Source of the DNA: Exobasidium rhododendri
Taxonomy: Eukaryota; Basidiomycota; Exobasidiomycetes; Exobasidiales; Exobasidiaceae
Reading direction: 5' to 3'
Assembly (NCBI GenBank): GCA_026210745.1
Contig: CP110631.1
Coordinates: 2,480,001 to 2,544,000 of the forward strand
DNA length: 64,000 bases
Shown: positions 52,514 to 63,676 of the stretch, in pieces
Position numbering within the stretch: position 1 is the stretch's first letter
Layout: every line of letters starts with the position of its first letter
Notes under the pieces: generated by a model
The model's input: only the letters and a program-made list of their open reading frames with translations
The model's database searches: none
What the model was told of the DNA's origin: nothing
Translations under genes and position numbers: made by a program

Positions 52514-53911
52514 ATGACGTCTGAGATGGCATCCGCCGAAGCCAGTAGCTCCAGTACGTCTGCACCCATCTTCAAGAAGCGTAGCTCTAGGCCCACGGCA
52601 GGAAGCGGCTCCAGGTCGCTCATACGTGGGGTCGGTATAGGGGAGGCTAGGCCCGCAAAAGCAGACGAAGCCGGTGATGACGCCGAATTAGCATTGGAGC
52701 AAGGGTATGTCATGTCTGAAGCATCGATCTACTCGCACCCGGGTCACAACTGATGTCCCTCTTACTCTCTCCCTCTCTCTCTCTCAATATCCTCTTTCTT
52801 CTTTTATCCCCAACCCATCGGATCAGACCGACGTTGGAAGACTTGATCTCGATTCGATCTCTTCGCTCTAGACCGATCGGAATCGAGCTGAGCCGACTTA
52901 ACAAAGGAGAGATTCGCAAAAAGAAGAAGAAGAATAAGTCCCAGGAAACGTCGGCGAAAGAATCAACGGAAGAGGAAAAATGGGCAGAACAGATGCAAAA
53001 GGGCGGCTTGACGAAGAGAAGCACGTTACCAGCAGCTGCAGCAAGCAATACGGAAACCTCTGACCAGCAAGGAGAAGACGAAGATGGCGATGACGACGAT
53101 AGCGACAGAGACGAAGAAGCGGAAGAGAACGGCAAGAGTAGCAACGCACCTAGACTAGTCAAGCAGAATAACTTTCAAGGAGAAACGGGCACTGTAGATG
53201 TCGATAAGCACATGATGGCCTACATCGAAGAAGAGATGCAAAAGCGCAGACAGCCTGGCGAGATGGACAACCTACCCAACAATGTCGCAGCAACGGAAGG
53301 AGGAAAGGCAGTCTCGAACCCTCAGGATGAACTATTTTCCATTGCTGAAAAGTATCGAAAGATTCAAGAAAGTGCACAAGAGACGCTCGATGCCGCAAAA
53401 CGCAACGTCAACAAAGGTCATGTGGAACGAGAAGGAAATGAGGAAAAAGAAGAGGGAAACGCGACATTTAGTCAAGCGATGCTGACCGGAGTGCCTGAGA
53501 TTGATCTGGGGATCGACCTTCGGATGAAGAATATACAAGATACCGAAAAGGCGAGAAGAGCAATGCTGGAAGCGCAGAAATTGAAGAGCAAGGATATGAG
53601 AGGGGACGAAGATGCGGATTTCGCCTCTGCTCGATGTAAGTGAAGAGAAATCGAGGGACAACTCATAAGTTTCCAGAATAGTAAGTTGATGATCTCTCCC
53701 TTTATCTTGTCATACAGTCTTCAAGTATGGCACCAAGATTCAATCGGATGCGGATATCCTGCGAAAGGGCATCGAATTCGGACCCAATGGACAGCCACTG
53801 CCAGTAGATGACAAGGCCAAACGATCGTCTGACCATAAGCGACAAACAGCAACGGACGATGCCGCGTTAGAGCGATTCAAGAAGCGACAGAGAAATCAGC
53901 TCAAGAGGTGA
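52514..53911 (+). CDS. TLS1: Tls1/C9orf78 (Hep59) spliceosome-associated protein
   Basis: Relative of fission yeast Tls1 and human C9orf78, which bind the Brr2 helicase and influence splicing of selected introns. Exons 52514..52704, 52827..53635 and 53718..53911 give 397 residues. The N-terminus is disordered and Ser-rich. The conserved segment MLTGVPEIDLGIDLRMKNI near residues 290-308, followed by TEKARRAMLEAQ, is the family signature. Upstream, HMMAYIEEEMQKRR fits the family's central helix. Glu/Lys-rich regions flank it. The last junction rebuilds ARFFKYGTKIQSD, and the protein ends in a basic tail KKRQRNQLKR. It is convergent with the bHLH gene, with 93 bp between stops. Confidence 0.87.
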
Positions 53912-54004
53912 AGAGTCATGTGAGAACATGTTTTATATTCTTCAACGCCCTTCATGAAGTGGATACATACAGAGCAGGAGGCGTTACATTCCGAGCTGAG
54001 AACA

Positions 54005-57000
54005 TCATGTCCGGGAGGTGCCGTCGAGAGCAAAGGCAGACGCTAGCTTCTCTTCATCGGTGTCGTCTCTCCTGACACGATGCTGAGACCACCACGTAGC
54101 AAGGTTTGGTGGCGGAGTGGCTGTTTGCATGGGCAAGTCACCGTCGTGACCATCAGTAGAAGCAAGGGCTGATCGTAATGCACCGTCAGTGTGCTTGTTT
54201 TTGCGATGGTAGAAAGAGCTAGATCCGGCGATCATCATTGCGTCCTTCATGTCGTCCATCTCTTGCTGTAGTTCCTTGTTCTTTGTCCTTAATATAGAGC
54301 AGAATTCGTGCAGATGTTTGATGTAGTCGACCGACTTACTAAGGATGATTCCTTTGTTGGGCTTTGACTGAGCCAGGGCTAACGTTTCACTGCCAGACGA
54401 CACGGGAGCCAAAGCGAGAGCCTTCCTTTCCAATTCAGTCTGATTTTGCTCTTGCGTGGCAACGTCGTGTGTGAGGGGGTCTTCGTTGCCGTCACGGTCT
54501 ATGCTGTGTTCGATTGTGGAAGGGAATGGCTTCCGAGTGAACAGGGACAGGTCGATGTGAGGCGTGGTGCCGCCTGCAGTCGAGGCGGCAATAGCGTCTA
54601 GTAACATGCTTTCAGGCAACAAGGACGCCAGCTCGGCGATACGTTCGTTGATGTTGTCCCGTCGCCTTCTTTCCACAGCGTTGTGTGATTCTCGACGTCG
54701 TCTACGCCTCTCGGCTACCTTGTTTCTTTCCTTTTCCCTTGTGCTGCATGCATCTAAAGACGAGGGAGGAGATCCTAAGATGGTGGTCGTGTCGTTCTTC
54801 TTCCTCTCCTCTCCTTCCTCGTCTTTCCCTTCTCTTGGTCCGTGTCTATCCTCTCTTTCGCCCTCCTCCTCCTCGTCGTCCTCTTCGACATCGGCGGCCA
54901 GGTCTTTTCTTTTGGAATTCCGTCGCAAGCCTTCATTTGCTGCTTCATGGCTGCTCTCTTGGCGCCTTTCTTCTCCTGTGACATCCTCGATCACGTCATT
55001 CAAGTGCGTCTTGATGAGCTGACCACTGATCGACGTCGTTCGATTCCGCGTCCTTTTTTCCGCTACCTTCTTCGTAGACTTGTCATCTCTCCCAGGTGCA
55101 CTTTGTGACTGCACTGCGCTCTTCTTCATATCGGCTGCCTTGAATTTCGGTGAAACACGTCCATGCTGGAATTTCGCTCCGAAGATTATTTCTTCGCCAG
55201 GATGCTCCACCGTGTTGGCGACAAAGGTGAGGAACTCATTCAAGGAAAACTCTTCCTGGTCGGGCCGATGCTGGTTGATGTCGTGCAGCAGGCTCTCGAG
55301 GATGGCGCTCCCATTTTCCGCGGGAGGGCCGTTGATATACGCATCGCCTGCTGTGTCCTCTACGGAACGTTGCGTACGTTCATCTTGCGAAGTGTGCTTT
55401 GCCTCCTGTGGCGTCCACGCAAAGGGAGCTGTCACTGCGTGATGATGGATATGTTGCTGCTGTTGTGGTGGTGGTATCGGGGTGGAGAGGTGGTGCGGTA
55501 CGTGCGCTTGCTGCTGAGCTTGCGGCTGCACGATGGATTGTTGATGATACTGCCCCTGCCGGAACATGCCCTGGTCTCCGATTCCAAGCTGTTGCAAGCC
55601 AAGAATGAATGCATTCTGAAACGCTTGAACAAGCTCTTGGTTGGGAGCTTGCTGCATACCCAACACACTGGCAACGTCGACTTGCGTGGGGAGGCCGGCA
55701 TTTATAGCAGCCATTGGCAGAAGATTCGGCACTGGCACTGATTGCTGCTGGTGCTGGTGATGCTGGGTGGCAAACATGATGGAGGGTGACTTTGACGACT
55801 CAGGCGATCTTCCCGAGAAGTGATCCACCCAAGCGGCACCTGAGGAGAAAGACAAAAACACAGCAGGAAATTGAGCCTATTGAACACTTCATGGGACAGT
55901 CCACGGAGCACATGCTTACTCACCTTCCGGACGCTTGAGAAACTCCTCCAAGCTTAGCATCTCGTCTCTGCCCTTCTGGCTGCTTGATGAGGCCGTCGAG
56001 ATCGGAGCAGACGGAGGAGCATGGTGGCCGTCTAGCCATGTCGGAATGGATGACAAGTTAGGGGAGCAACTCTCCACACCGTGCTGCTGCTGCTGATGCT
56101 GACGCTGCACTTGACTGTGATCATGGCTGTCGCTTTGGAGGTGCTTGACCATTTGATCGAGCCCGGACAAGATAGTGGTGTCGTCATCGTCGTCGTCGTC
56201 GAATGGCGCGATTTGATGAGAGTCCAACGACGAGGAAAGGGTCTGCACCGGTCCTGAGACCAGTGCTCTGTGATTCTTTGCTCTTTGCAGTGATGCTGCT
56301 CTCAGGCGTCCCCCGGCAGTCGCTTTCTCGTCTCCTCCTTCCACCGCACTACCACCACCACAGCCCCCGTGTGACAGGGACCTGGTCACTTTCTGTACCG
56401 GTGACAGCTGTTTTCGAACTTTCGCATTGCGATGGTCACTATTCTCCGTCCGTCGAGCCCATTCCCGCGAATCTGATCGAGCCATGTTTCGTGTGGTAGC
56501 TGGCAGATCTGTCAACGGCTGACTATGGCTGTTGCATGCCCTCATGTATCCTAGCATCTGATCGATGGTGTCAATAGTGGTATTATCCATGCTATGACTC
56601 ATGCCTGCTGCACTGTCGTCATTCATCTCGGTATTGCTTGTTGACAAAGGCGGCGATTCTTGTTGACCTTTGCTGGAAGCTGTAGAGGTTGCCGCAGTGG
56701 CAGCACTGCTTTCACTGGCGCTCTCTGAAGTGGTCTTCTTACTCGATACGCTCTCTCCAATGCTAGATGCCACTCTCCCCTTCTCGACAGAATAGGCAGC
56801 GAACGGCGACATGGTGGATCTTTCTTCAGTCAGTGGGTCTTTGGCCCCTTGCGATTGAAAGTCACAGTCCATCACATCTCTGCCGCCATCCACTTTCCTT
56901 TCCCCCAGGACCGCCCAGATATCTTCCATTTCCTCCACTCCCTCCATGCCTTCTACATCTTCCGCTCTTCCCCTCTTCTGATACAATGAGGGTATCGAGC

Positions 57001-57088
57001 TACTTGGGGAATCTGTCGACGGCAAGAAGCCCAAGTGCCTTCTTTTAGGCGAAGAGGGCGAGCTTGCTGTTTGTGCTGGCTTGAGCAT
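54005..57088 (-). CDS. bHLH transcription factor with long loop
   Basis: Nuclear E-box-binding regulator. Exons 57088..55924 and 55839..54005 give 999 residues; the splice joins SLEEFLKRPE to GAAWVDHFSGR. The N-terminal 700 residues are low in complexity (Ser-, Gln-, His- and Pro-rich), with a helical conserved-looking patch ILESLLHDINQHRPDQEEFS near 575. The basic region RRESHNAVERRRRDNINERI near 768 has the His-x3-Glu-x3-Arg arrangement of class B bHLH proteins (CACGTG binders). Helix 1 ends at LASLLPE. Helix 2, NKGIILSKSVDYIKHLHEF, comes only after an 84-residue loop and is followed by a leucine-zipper-like helix. Target genes are unknown. The ortholog is not assigned. Confidence 0.88.
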
Positions 57089-58905
57089 TGATGTGCCTTG
57101 TATGCAGTCGAAGTGTCACTCTAGCCTTGTATGTGGTTCGCCTTGTATGCTGTGATCTCCTCGAATGCGACTGTCAACCAAAGGCACAAGCTACTCCTGG
57201 TGAAGATGAAATCGCTCGAGGATGTTACAAAGCGTTGGCTGTTGGCTACGCTTGCTCAGAGAGAAAACGAAACTCCGGATGTGATCGACAGGATGCGCTG
57301 CTCAGTGTATGTCAGACCTGAAGCCTGGAACGGGAGTGAGTGTTCCTGTCCTACTCGGTGCGGCAGTGTCGTGTGCTCGGTTCTCGCTTGAACAACGACG
57401 CGGTGACGGTAGGAGAGGTATGGACAGTACCATAAACTCGGACTGTGGACATAATTTCCGCTCCCTTTGCCAAAATTTACTACAGTGCGGAGGACAAAGG
57501 GGAGAAGAAGAGGGGAAGATGGGAAGATGGGAAAGCATTCGCCGGTTGCAATCTAATTCGCACAGTCTACTACAGCTATATTCGTATACGCAAACAGTAA
57601 GATCATGCGGGGATGGGGGAAAGGGCAACCCGATGATGACTCCTCTTGAGCCTTCTCTACGTTGGATCTGTAAATTAAGTTTACAAGGACGAGGCAAAGG
57701 TGCCCGGGGAACTAATCTATCTTTTCGACCATTGTAGACTAGCAGCAACTCACTGTATGACCTTGTTTGCCCCATTGTACCCACAGGCGGTATTCCACCC
57801 AAAGGCAAAGCTAATTAAAGGACAAGAGGTGGGACAGCCACCAGGTTGATTTTCTTTTGTGCGAGTCTCCTTTTTTTTTGGTTTTGCGGGGAAGAAGCGT
57901 AATGTGTGTGGAGGGGGGCGCGAGCGAGGTTAGCTTTTTCTCTTCCTGTGAGGACTACTTACACTAGACTATAATCTTTTTTCCTGTTTAGCCGGATGGT
58001 CAGTCGTTAACTCAAAAAGTGTACAATTCTAATCAGTAACAAATATTTATCCAGAAGAGGGAGGGGGACACCCGCCCTAATCCATCCTCGCTTCGCGTGC
58101 GACCTGTCACATGTTGAGCGCTTGCTGCCGACAACCTCATTAGAATGTCTTTCGGTCGCCCCGTCAACGTCGCCCATCCACCTTGTCTTTCACTCACTCC
58201 TCCGATAAGATGACAGGTAAAGGAAAAAAACAGAGGAAAAGACCAGTACGCTGCGAATCTTGATCGCTCTTCTATTCAGTCATTTACTCTGCTAGCCCCA
58301 CTTTCCCTGTAAGCGGAAGAAGCACAAAATACCCCAGAGAAAGTCAGATTTCAAAGATAGATTACCACGCTTTCTCTTAGAATAGAACTTGAAGGGGAAG
58401 GGCGAAAGGGGACCGAGATCTCGTTTCCTTGGCTAATCTGATGCCAAGCGGATCTCTCCGTCTTCAACGACTAGTCGTGACTATTTGTATACTGGCGTGA
58501 GTGCGACTTACCCCACAAGGACAGAGCAAGCCGTGAATTCCCTTCGCATCTCGAAAGTCGAAATCCATTCAAGCACTAGTGTGGATCAAGGCAGTATTGT
58601 GCTAAGGGTGATAAGCACATGAGATGACTTGGTCTTGAGCAAACATTTGGTGGATCATCTATTGTGTAAGGTGTGGTCCGCCCGTCTATAGAGCTGAATA
58701 GAGTACAAGGCCTTCTTCAATGTCTTTCACTAGCAGGTCGATCCTTTGCTAGAGTATCTGCCAGTGCGGACCACCTTCACTGCTTCACAAAAGCAGCGGA
58801 AGATAGAAGTCGATGCCGATGGGATGAGATGAACATCAGTTCCCCTGGGGAGGTGCGATGATGATGATGCACCCCTCCTTGCCTATTTAGGTCTTTTCTC
58901 ATCTT
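57089..58905. other. Second gene-poor stretch, 1.8 kb
   Basis: This region lies between the bHLH gene start and the ARL5 stop codon. Overlapping frames of 142 and 168 codons on opposite strands (57302-57808) show no family motif and look like chance. A T9 run lies near 57872-57880. No tRNA or repeat structure is recognised. It probably includes the bHLH promoter and leader. Confidence 0.5.
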
Positions 58906-59748
58906 TTACTTCCCACCCAGGCTACCGGCCAGCCAATCTAACCCTTCCGTCAATCTGAAAGCGTCTCGGCCTCCTTTAGCTCGAAGTCTCCTCGAGCAAT
59001 TTCCTTCGACCTCGCCCCACTCACCCCTTTCCCGTCAAAGCAGAACATCCTTGAATGTGCCAATTCTGTAGCCGCAGACTGGTCAAAGCGAGTGACTCGG
59101 AGATATCGGCAGGTGTCATGCACCCAGACACATCCTCTATTGTGAAGCAAATGCTGCCTTTAGTGACAAAGCTTGTACTTTCCACTTCTTCTAGTCACAA
59201 ATTACACTTACGTTTGTTTGCGAACAGGAGAATTGGGGTCTTGGAAGTTTGCTTGACAGGCAAGGTCAGTCTATGATCTGTCGCTGCCATGTGCCGAATG
59301 AATACTTCCTCTCTACTCACTTCGTCTCCTGCAACTCTATGTAGCTCTTCCCTGGCGAGGCCCACCCTCTCCCGGTCTGTCGAATCAAAGACGAAGACCA
59401 CAGCGTCTGTGTTGGCCAGATATTGGGTCCAGCTTGCTCGTAGTGAAGCTTGTCCACCCACGTCCCATAGTAAGAATCGCAGGTTCTTAAATGTGAAATG
59501 CTCCGTATTTGATCCAACTGTTGGTGCCGTTGCCACCGCTTGTCCTAGTGTCATCTGATATGTCAATGTCGTTTTGCCTAAATGTGCGATGACCAAATAT
59601 GGAAGATGAGCTTGACCTCTCCAGCACCAGCGCCTGTTTCAGTCGTTCCCCTCCTCTACACACCTGCATTATCCAGTCCTAATATACAGATCTTGAGCTC
59701 TTTCTGACCGAACAAGGAGCCCCACAGCGACGAGAAGGCGACTCCCAT
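58906..59748 (-). CDS. ARL5: Arf-like GTPase Arl5
   Basis: Small Arf-family GTPase of the trans-Golgi that recruits the GARP tether in animals. Five exons: 59748..59664, 59577..59321, 59251..59212, 59136..59025 and 58954..58906, giving 180 residues, the exact family size. Gly2 (MGVAFSSLWG) is available for myristoylation. G motifs: GLDNAGKTT is rebuilt across intron 1; PTVGSNTEHF and LLWDVGGQASLRASW lie in exon 2; ANKQD is rebuilt across intron 3; SALTGKG ends exon 4. GSN and SLRxSW point to Arl5 rather than Arf1 or Arl1. Intron 2 (59320..59252) is 69 nt, in frame and free of stops, so its retention would insert 23 residues. I call it an intron because removal restores the normal family spacing. 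Divergent from the septin gene. Confidence 0.92.
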
Positions 59749-60214
59749 TGTGTTCAAAGGCCAAGTAGACGATGCTGATTCAGGAAGATCCTTGGCATCA
59801 AATTAAGATCTTCAAATCTGTCAGAAATCTACACCTCTCTGTCCCAGGCAGGCTAAAGTGACCTACGATTGAGATCCCCGGCAGGGAGCGCGGGATCAGA
59901 CACGTGTTTCCGGTCGAGGAATCTGGTGGTCAGGACTAAGTCCACATGGCTATCATATACCAAGCACTCAATTGCTGGCAATAAGGGCAACAAAGACGAT
60001 TGCTAGCGTGAACTAAGAAGAAAGGAAAGGAAAGAAAAGTAAGCTCAAACGGTCGTAGGCAAACACGAATAGAACAGTCTCCATCTGCGTGCAATCTAAT
60101 TAGCAGCAGTCCATTCTCCGCTCCTTCACACTCCTTGTGCTTTGTTCGGCATCCTAGGCAACCACCTCACCTTCTCTTCCCACCATCGACCGAAATATCA
60201 ATCGCATCTCCAAG
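59749..60214. promoter_or_regulatory. ARL5/septin divergent promoter
   Basis: This 466-bp region lies between divergent start codons. It contains an AAAGG/AAAG-rich tract around 60020-60038. The septin side becomes pyrimidine-rich before its ATG. No consensus TATA box is evident. Confidence 0.45.
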
Positions 60215-61584
60215 ATGGTGAGAGAATTTCGCTGTACGAGAACAAGCTTGACCCACTGTTACTGACCAAGCTTCTTGCCATTCGCAGGCTTCTCGGAGAC
60301 GTGCTACGAAGAAGGGTGTCTCCTTCTGTGTCATGGTAGTGGGCGCCAGCGGTACAGGTAAGCATTTTGCATTTGTAAATAAAGCGGCGTGATGAGTCTA
60401 GCAGCTCAACCACTGTCATTTGAACAACACTCGTAGGAAAGACGACGTTTGTAAATACTCTGTGCGAATCAGAAGTGATTGGTCACAAGATTTCCGACAA
60501 CGCCGAGACTGCTCACATTGAGGAAGGCATTCGCATCAAGCCTGTGAATGTTGAGCTGGACGAGGACGGTATGCGAATCGGCTTGACCATCGTCGACACC
60601 CCTGGATTTGGAGAGAATATCGACAACGAGTATGCCTTTCAAGAAATCGTCGGCTTCCTCGAAAGACAGTACGACGATATTCTGGCAGAAGAGAGCAGAA
60701 TCAAGCGTAATCCTCGGTTCAGAGACAATCGAGTTCACGCACTCCTCTACTTTATTACACCGACCGGTCATAGCCTGCGAGAGATGGACATTGAATTGAT
60801 GCGAAGATTGAGCCCAAGAGTAAATGTCATCCCTGTCATTGGAAAGGCCGACTCGATGACCCACACAGAGCGAGCCGATTTCAAGAAGAGAGTGAGTAGC
60901 CGATGCAGTACCCCAGAGAGCTCTTGTGAATTTATCGTTGATGTTCATTTTGATGTCTTTCCAGGTCATGGAGGACATCGAATACTATGGGATTCCCGTC
61001 TACAATTTCCCGTATGACATTGAAGAAGATGACGAAGAAACAATTGCCGACAACAGTGACTTGAGAAGCTTGATGCCATTTGCCATCATTGGCTCGGAGG
61101 AGGAAGTTGTCATTAATGGCGAACCTGTCCGAGCACGGACGTACCCTTGGGGAATTGTCGAAGTCGACAATCCTCGACATTCTGACTTTGCTCGACTACG
61201 AAGCGCGCTCTTGAATACACACCTGACTGACCTCAAAGAAATCACCCACGACTTTCTCTATGAGAACTACCGAACAGAAAAGGTGAGCGTTGTAGATGCG
61301 CTGTTTACGTGATGTGGACGGATGTGACGCTGACTCTCATTTCTTTTTCCCTTAAGCTCTCTCGCACAGTACACAGTGATTACGCAGATACCTCGATTCC
61401 GGGTGACGAATTGGCTAATCAGAGTGTGCGACTCAAGGAAGAGCAGCTACGTCGTGAGGAAGACAAATTGAGAGAGATTGAGCTCAAGGTACAACGTGAA
61501 ATTCAAGAAAAGAGGCAAGAGTTACTGGCAAAGGAGGAAAGTCTACGAAATCTAGAGAACAGATTGGCTGCGCAGAACGAGTAA
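60215..61584 (+). CDS. CDC11: Septin, Cdc11/AspA type
   Basis: GTP-binding filament protein of the septin ring at buds, septa and hyphal tips. Five exons: 60215..60217, 60288..60357, 60437..60891, 60965..61282 and 61357..61584, giving 357 residues. Exon 1 contributes only the ATG. The polybasic patch SRRRATKKG precedes the P-loop GASGTGKT (residues 20-27, completed across intron 2). G3 is DTPGFG and G4 is GKAD. The septin unique element includes YPWGIVEVDNPRHSDF. Long identity-like blocks (ERQYDDILAEESRIKRNPRF, YNFPYDIEEDDEET, HDFLYENYRTEK) match the Cdc11 group. The C-terminus is a Glu/Arg/Lys coiled coil (about 295-357), shorter than in many septins. Convergent with the phosphogluconolactonase. 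Confidence 0.94.
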
Positions 61585-61889
61585 ATGTTTCGTTGCTCGG
61601 TAACATCGCCTCTTTCTGTGGATTTTGTTGTCCTTCTCTTGTTTCCGGCCAGCTATATCGAGCTCTTGGCTCTTCTTTCACTTTCTCACTCCCCGCTCTA
61701 TCTTACGTTGTAGACACCTTCTGAAAATCAAGTAGTTGTAATGACCGAGTACGTCTGTTTATCAGATTCATTTCTCATGTTGGCAAAAGAAGGAGAAAGT
61801 AGTCAAATAAGGATCCTATACATTGGGAAAACGGTGGTTATGGGTGAATGGAGGTGGAAACTTGTGACATGAATAGGTCACCTCTAGAA
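61585..61889. other. Convergent 3' spacer, septin/phosphogluconolactonase
   Basis: 305 bp between facing stop codons. It is moderately AT-rich and holds both 3' ends. No gene is seen. Confidence 0.55.
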
Positions 61890-62873
61890 TCATAGTTTGA
61901 ATTCGGTCTTTGGGTATTTGACCGTTTTGCTTGCTGCATCATCTACCAAAAAGTAGACGTCGCCTGGTGGAGTAGGTCGAACAAGACTAGCTGGAAGTCC
62001 TAATTCTGGCTCATCCAACGTTTTTGCCAACATTTCTTGCTTTCCCTCTCCTGCCAAACAGAATGCAATCCTATGAGCTTTATTGAGCACCGGTAGAGTG
62101 AGAGTGATACGCTTTGGGGGTGGCTTAGGTGAATCTTCAATGGGGGCGACCCAACGACTCTTTTCTTGGAGCAATTCATGACCTGGGAACAGAGAGCAAG
62201 TGTGTCCGTCTGGTCCCATTCCTAGCAGGATCAAGTCGAACACTGGAAGTCGGACCGATTCTTTCCCAGCAAAAGCCTCGGCCAATTGCTTTTCATACTC
62301 GTCGCTCAACTCTTCGGGATCGTCCAATAACTTTTCATCAATAGTGTGAATTTGTGAAGATTTGAGTGGTACCTTTGAGAAGAATTCGGCATTGCAGAGC
62401 GAGTAATTGGAGTCTTCGTGCGTCAAGGGCACCAATCTCTCGTCAGCGAAAAAAACTTGCCTACGAGCGATCACAATATGAGACAAAGCGATTAGCAAGC
62501 GACAAAAGAAGAAGACGCCAAGAAACGTTATCTTTGACAAGACAAACTCACCACTTGTCCCATCTAACAGCATCATCTGTTCGGTTGATGAGGTACTTTG
62601 CGAGCATCTTGGGAAGACTTCCTCCCGACGTTGCCAATGTGAACTTGTTTCGTCGTTCGATTGCTTCGTTTTGTGCCTGAGAAGATCATGCAACACAACA
62701 AGGTACAGAATTAATCATCCTCGCTAAAGATCGCATCGTTGCTTCCCACAGATCGTACCTACCTTGATGACAAAATCAGCTAGTCCCTTGGAGAGATCAT
62801 CACTGGACGCAAAGGAGAACAGTATCGGGTCCGTGGGCTTCGTCGAGGGCACGTTAGGTGCCGTGGGATGCAT
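61890..62873 (-). CDS. 6-phosphogluconolactonase
   Basis: Hydrolyses 6-phosphogluconolactone in the oxidative pentose phosphate pathway, in the cytosol. Exons 62873..62763, 62676..62552 and 62460..61890 give 268 residues, the normal family length. Family blocks: [18 protein letters not shown] in exon 2; [17 protein letters not shown] (completed from RWDKW|QVFF across intron 2); [20 protein letters not shown], with the catalytic-loop pattern GPDGHxxSLFP; and [12 protein letters not shown]. The start at 62873 gives a short N-terminal leader with no targeting signal. Yeast Sol3/Sol4 are the equivalents. A TATA-like TTTTATAAGT on its sense strand lies about 60 bp upstream. Divergent from calmodulin across 800 bp. 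Confidence 0.95.
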
Positions 62874-62930
62874 TTCGAAGAGAGCCTAAGGGAGGACGTA
62901 CGAGAGTCGAGAGCGTGCGAACTTATAAAA

Positions 62931-62940
62931 GCTTGGTAGG
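62931..62940 (-). promoter_or_regulatory. TATA-like element of the phosphogluconolactonase gene
   Basis: TTTTATAAGT read on the minus strand, about 58-67 bp before the start codon. Confidence 0.35.
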
Positions 62941-63109
62941 GACTTGCGTTGAGAGGAGAGCAGCAGACTGATTGAGGAAGACCGAAGGGCACTGGCGGGA
63001 GATTGTTTAGGATGTATCTATAGATGCGTGACGACGATGGAAATTCTCAAGCCGTACTACTATCTCTAGAGGTGGTGACGTCTTGAAGTCCGATTTTGAT
63101 TGCAAGTCG

Positions 63110-63120
63110 CCCCCCCCCCC
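63110..63120. repeat. C11 homopolymer
   Basis: An eleven-base C run in the divergent promoter region upstream of calmodulin. Confidence 0.9.
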
Positions 63121-63226
63121 TCCTTCCTGCCTCGTGCACTCGCCGATTTTGTATTTCCAGTCGCTTCGAGGAGAATCCCGTCTGCCCGGCGTAGTCGTTG
63201 GACTGTTGTGTGGGCGATTGTGACTA

Positions 63227-63264
63227 CAATTACAAGGAGGTTCTTGTAATTGCTCTTGTAATTG
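63227..63264. repeat. 10-mer inverted repeat with an extra direct copy
   Basis: CAATTACAAG at 63227-63236 is followed by its exact reverse complement CTTGTAATTG at 63243-63252 and again at 63255-63264. The first pair could form a hairpin with a 6-base loop, or bind a dimeric factor. Confidence 0.75.
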
Positions 63265-63676
63265 TATATACAAGTAGGCGCTACTACTGTATACGGTTAT
63301 AATAATTACCAGTGAAAGCATGTACAGTATAGCACTGAGCCGAGTTGAATTCGTGGAGTGTAATTTCAACAACAATCTCTCTATCAGCTTCTAATCCTTG
63401 TAAACAGATGCAGTACAAGTAATGCGTCTCAATAGTCGCGCGCTGAAATGCCTACTACGATCCTCTTTTTGAATTGCAAAAGGACGAGGGAGAGAGAGAC
63501 ACGCACGACCCAAGACAGCAAGTGTAGGCACTGGATTCCATTAGCCTTTTCAGCCTTCTCTTCACGATTCAACGCTGTAGAAATCGTTGCTAGCTTTCTC
63601 ACCCCCCCTCTTCGCCTTCTCCAAAGCAACACCAGACGCTAAGACTTGCCGGCCACAACTGTACAGCACTGCAATA

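Larger units (their letters stand above)
62874..63676. promoter_or_regulatory. Phosphogluconolactonase/calmodulin divergent region
   Basis: 803 bp between divergent start codons. It includes a run of eleven C at 63110-63120 and a repeat cluster at 63227-63264 (an inverted pair plus a direct copy of a 10-mer). No gene is recognised in the short frames here. Confidence 0.5.

Noticed and set aside
57302-57808. 168-codon minus-strand and 142-codon plus-strand overlapping frames
   Set aside because: Mutually overlapping, Pro/Ser-rich by composition, with no conserved motif or splice partner.
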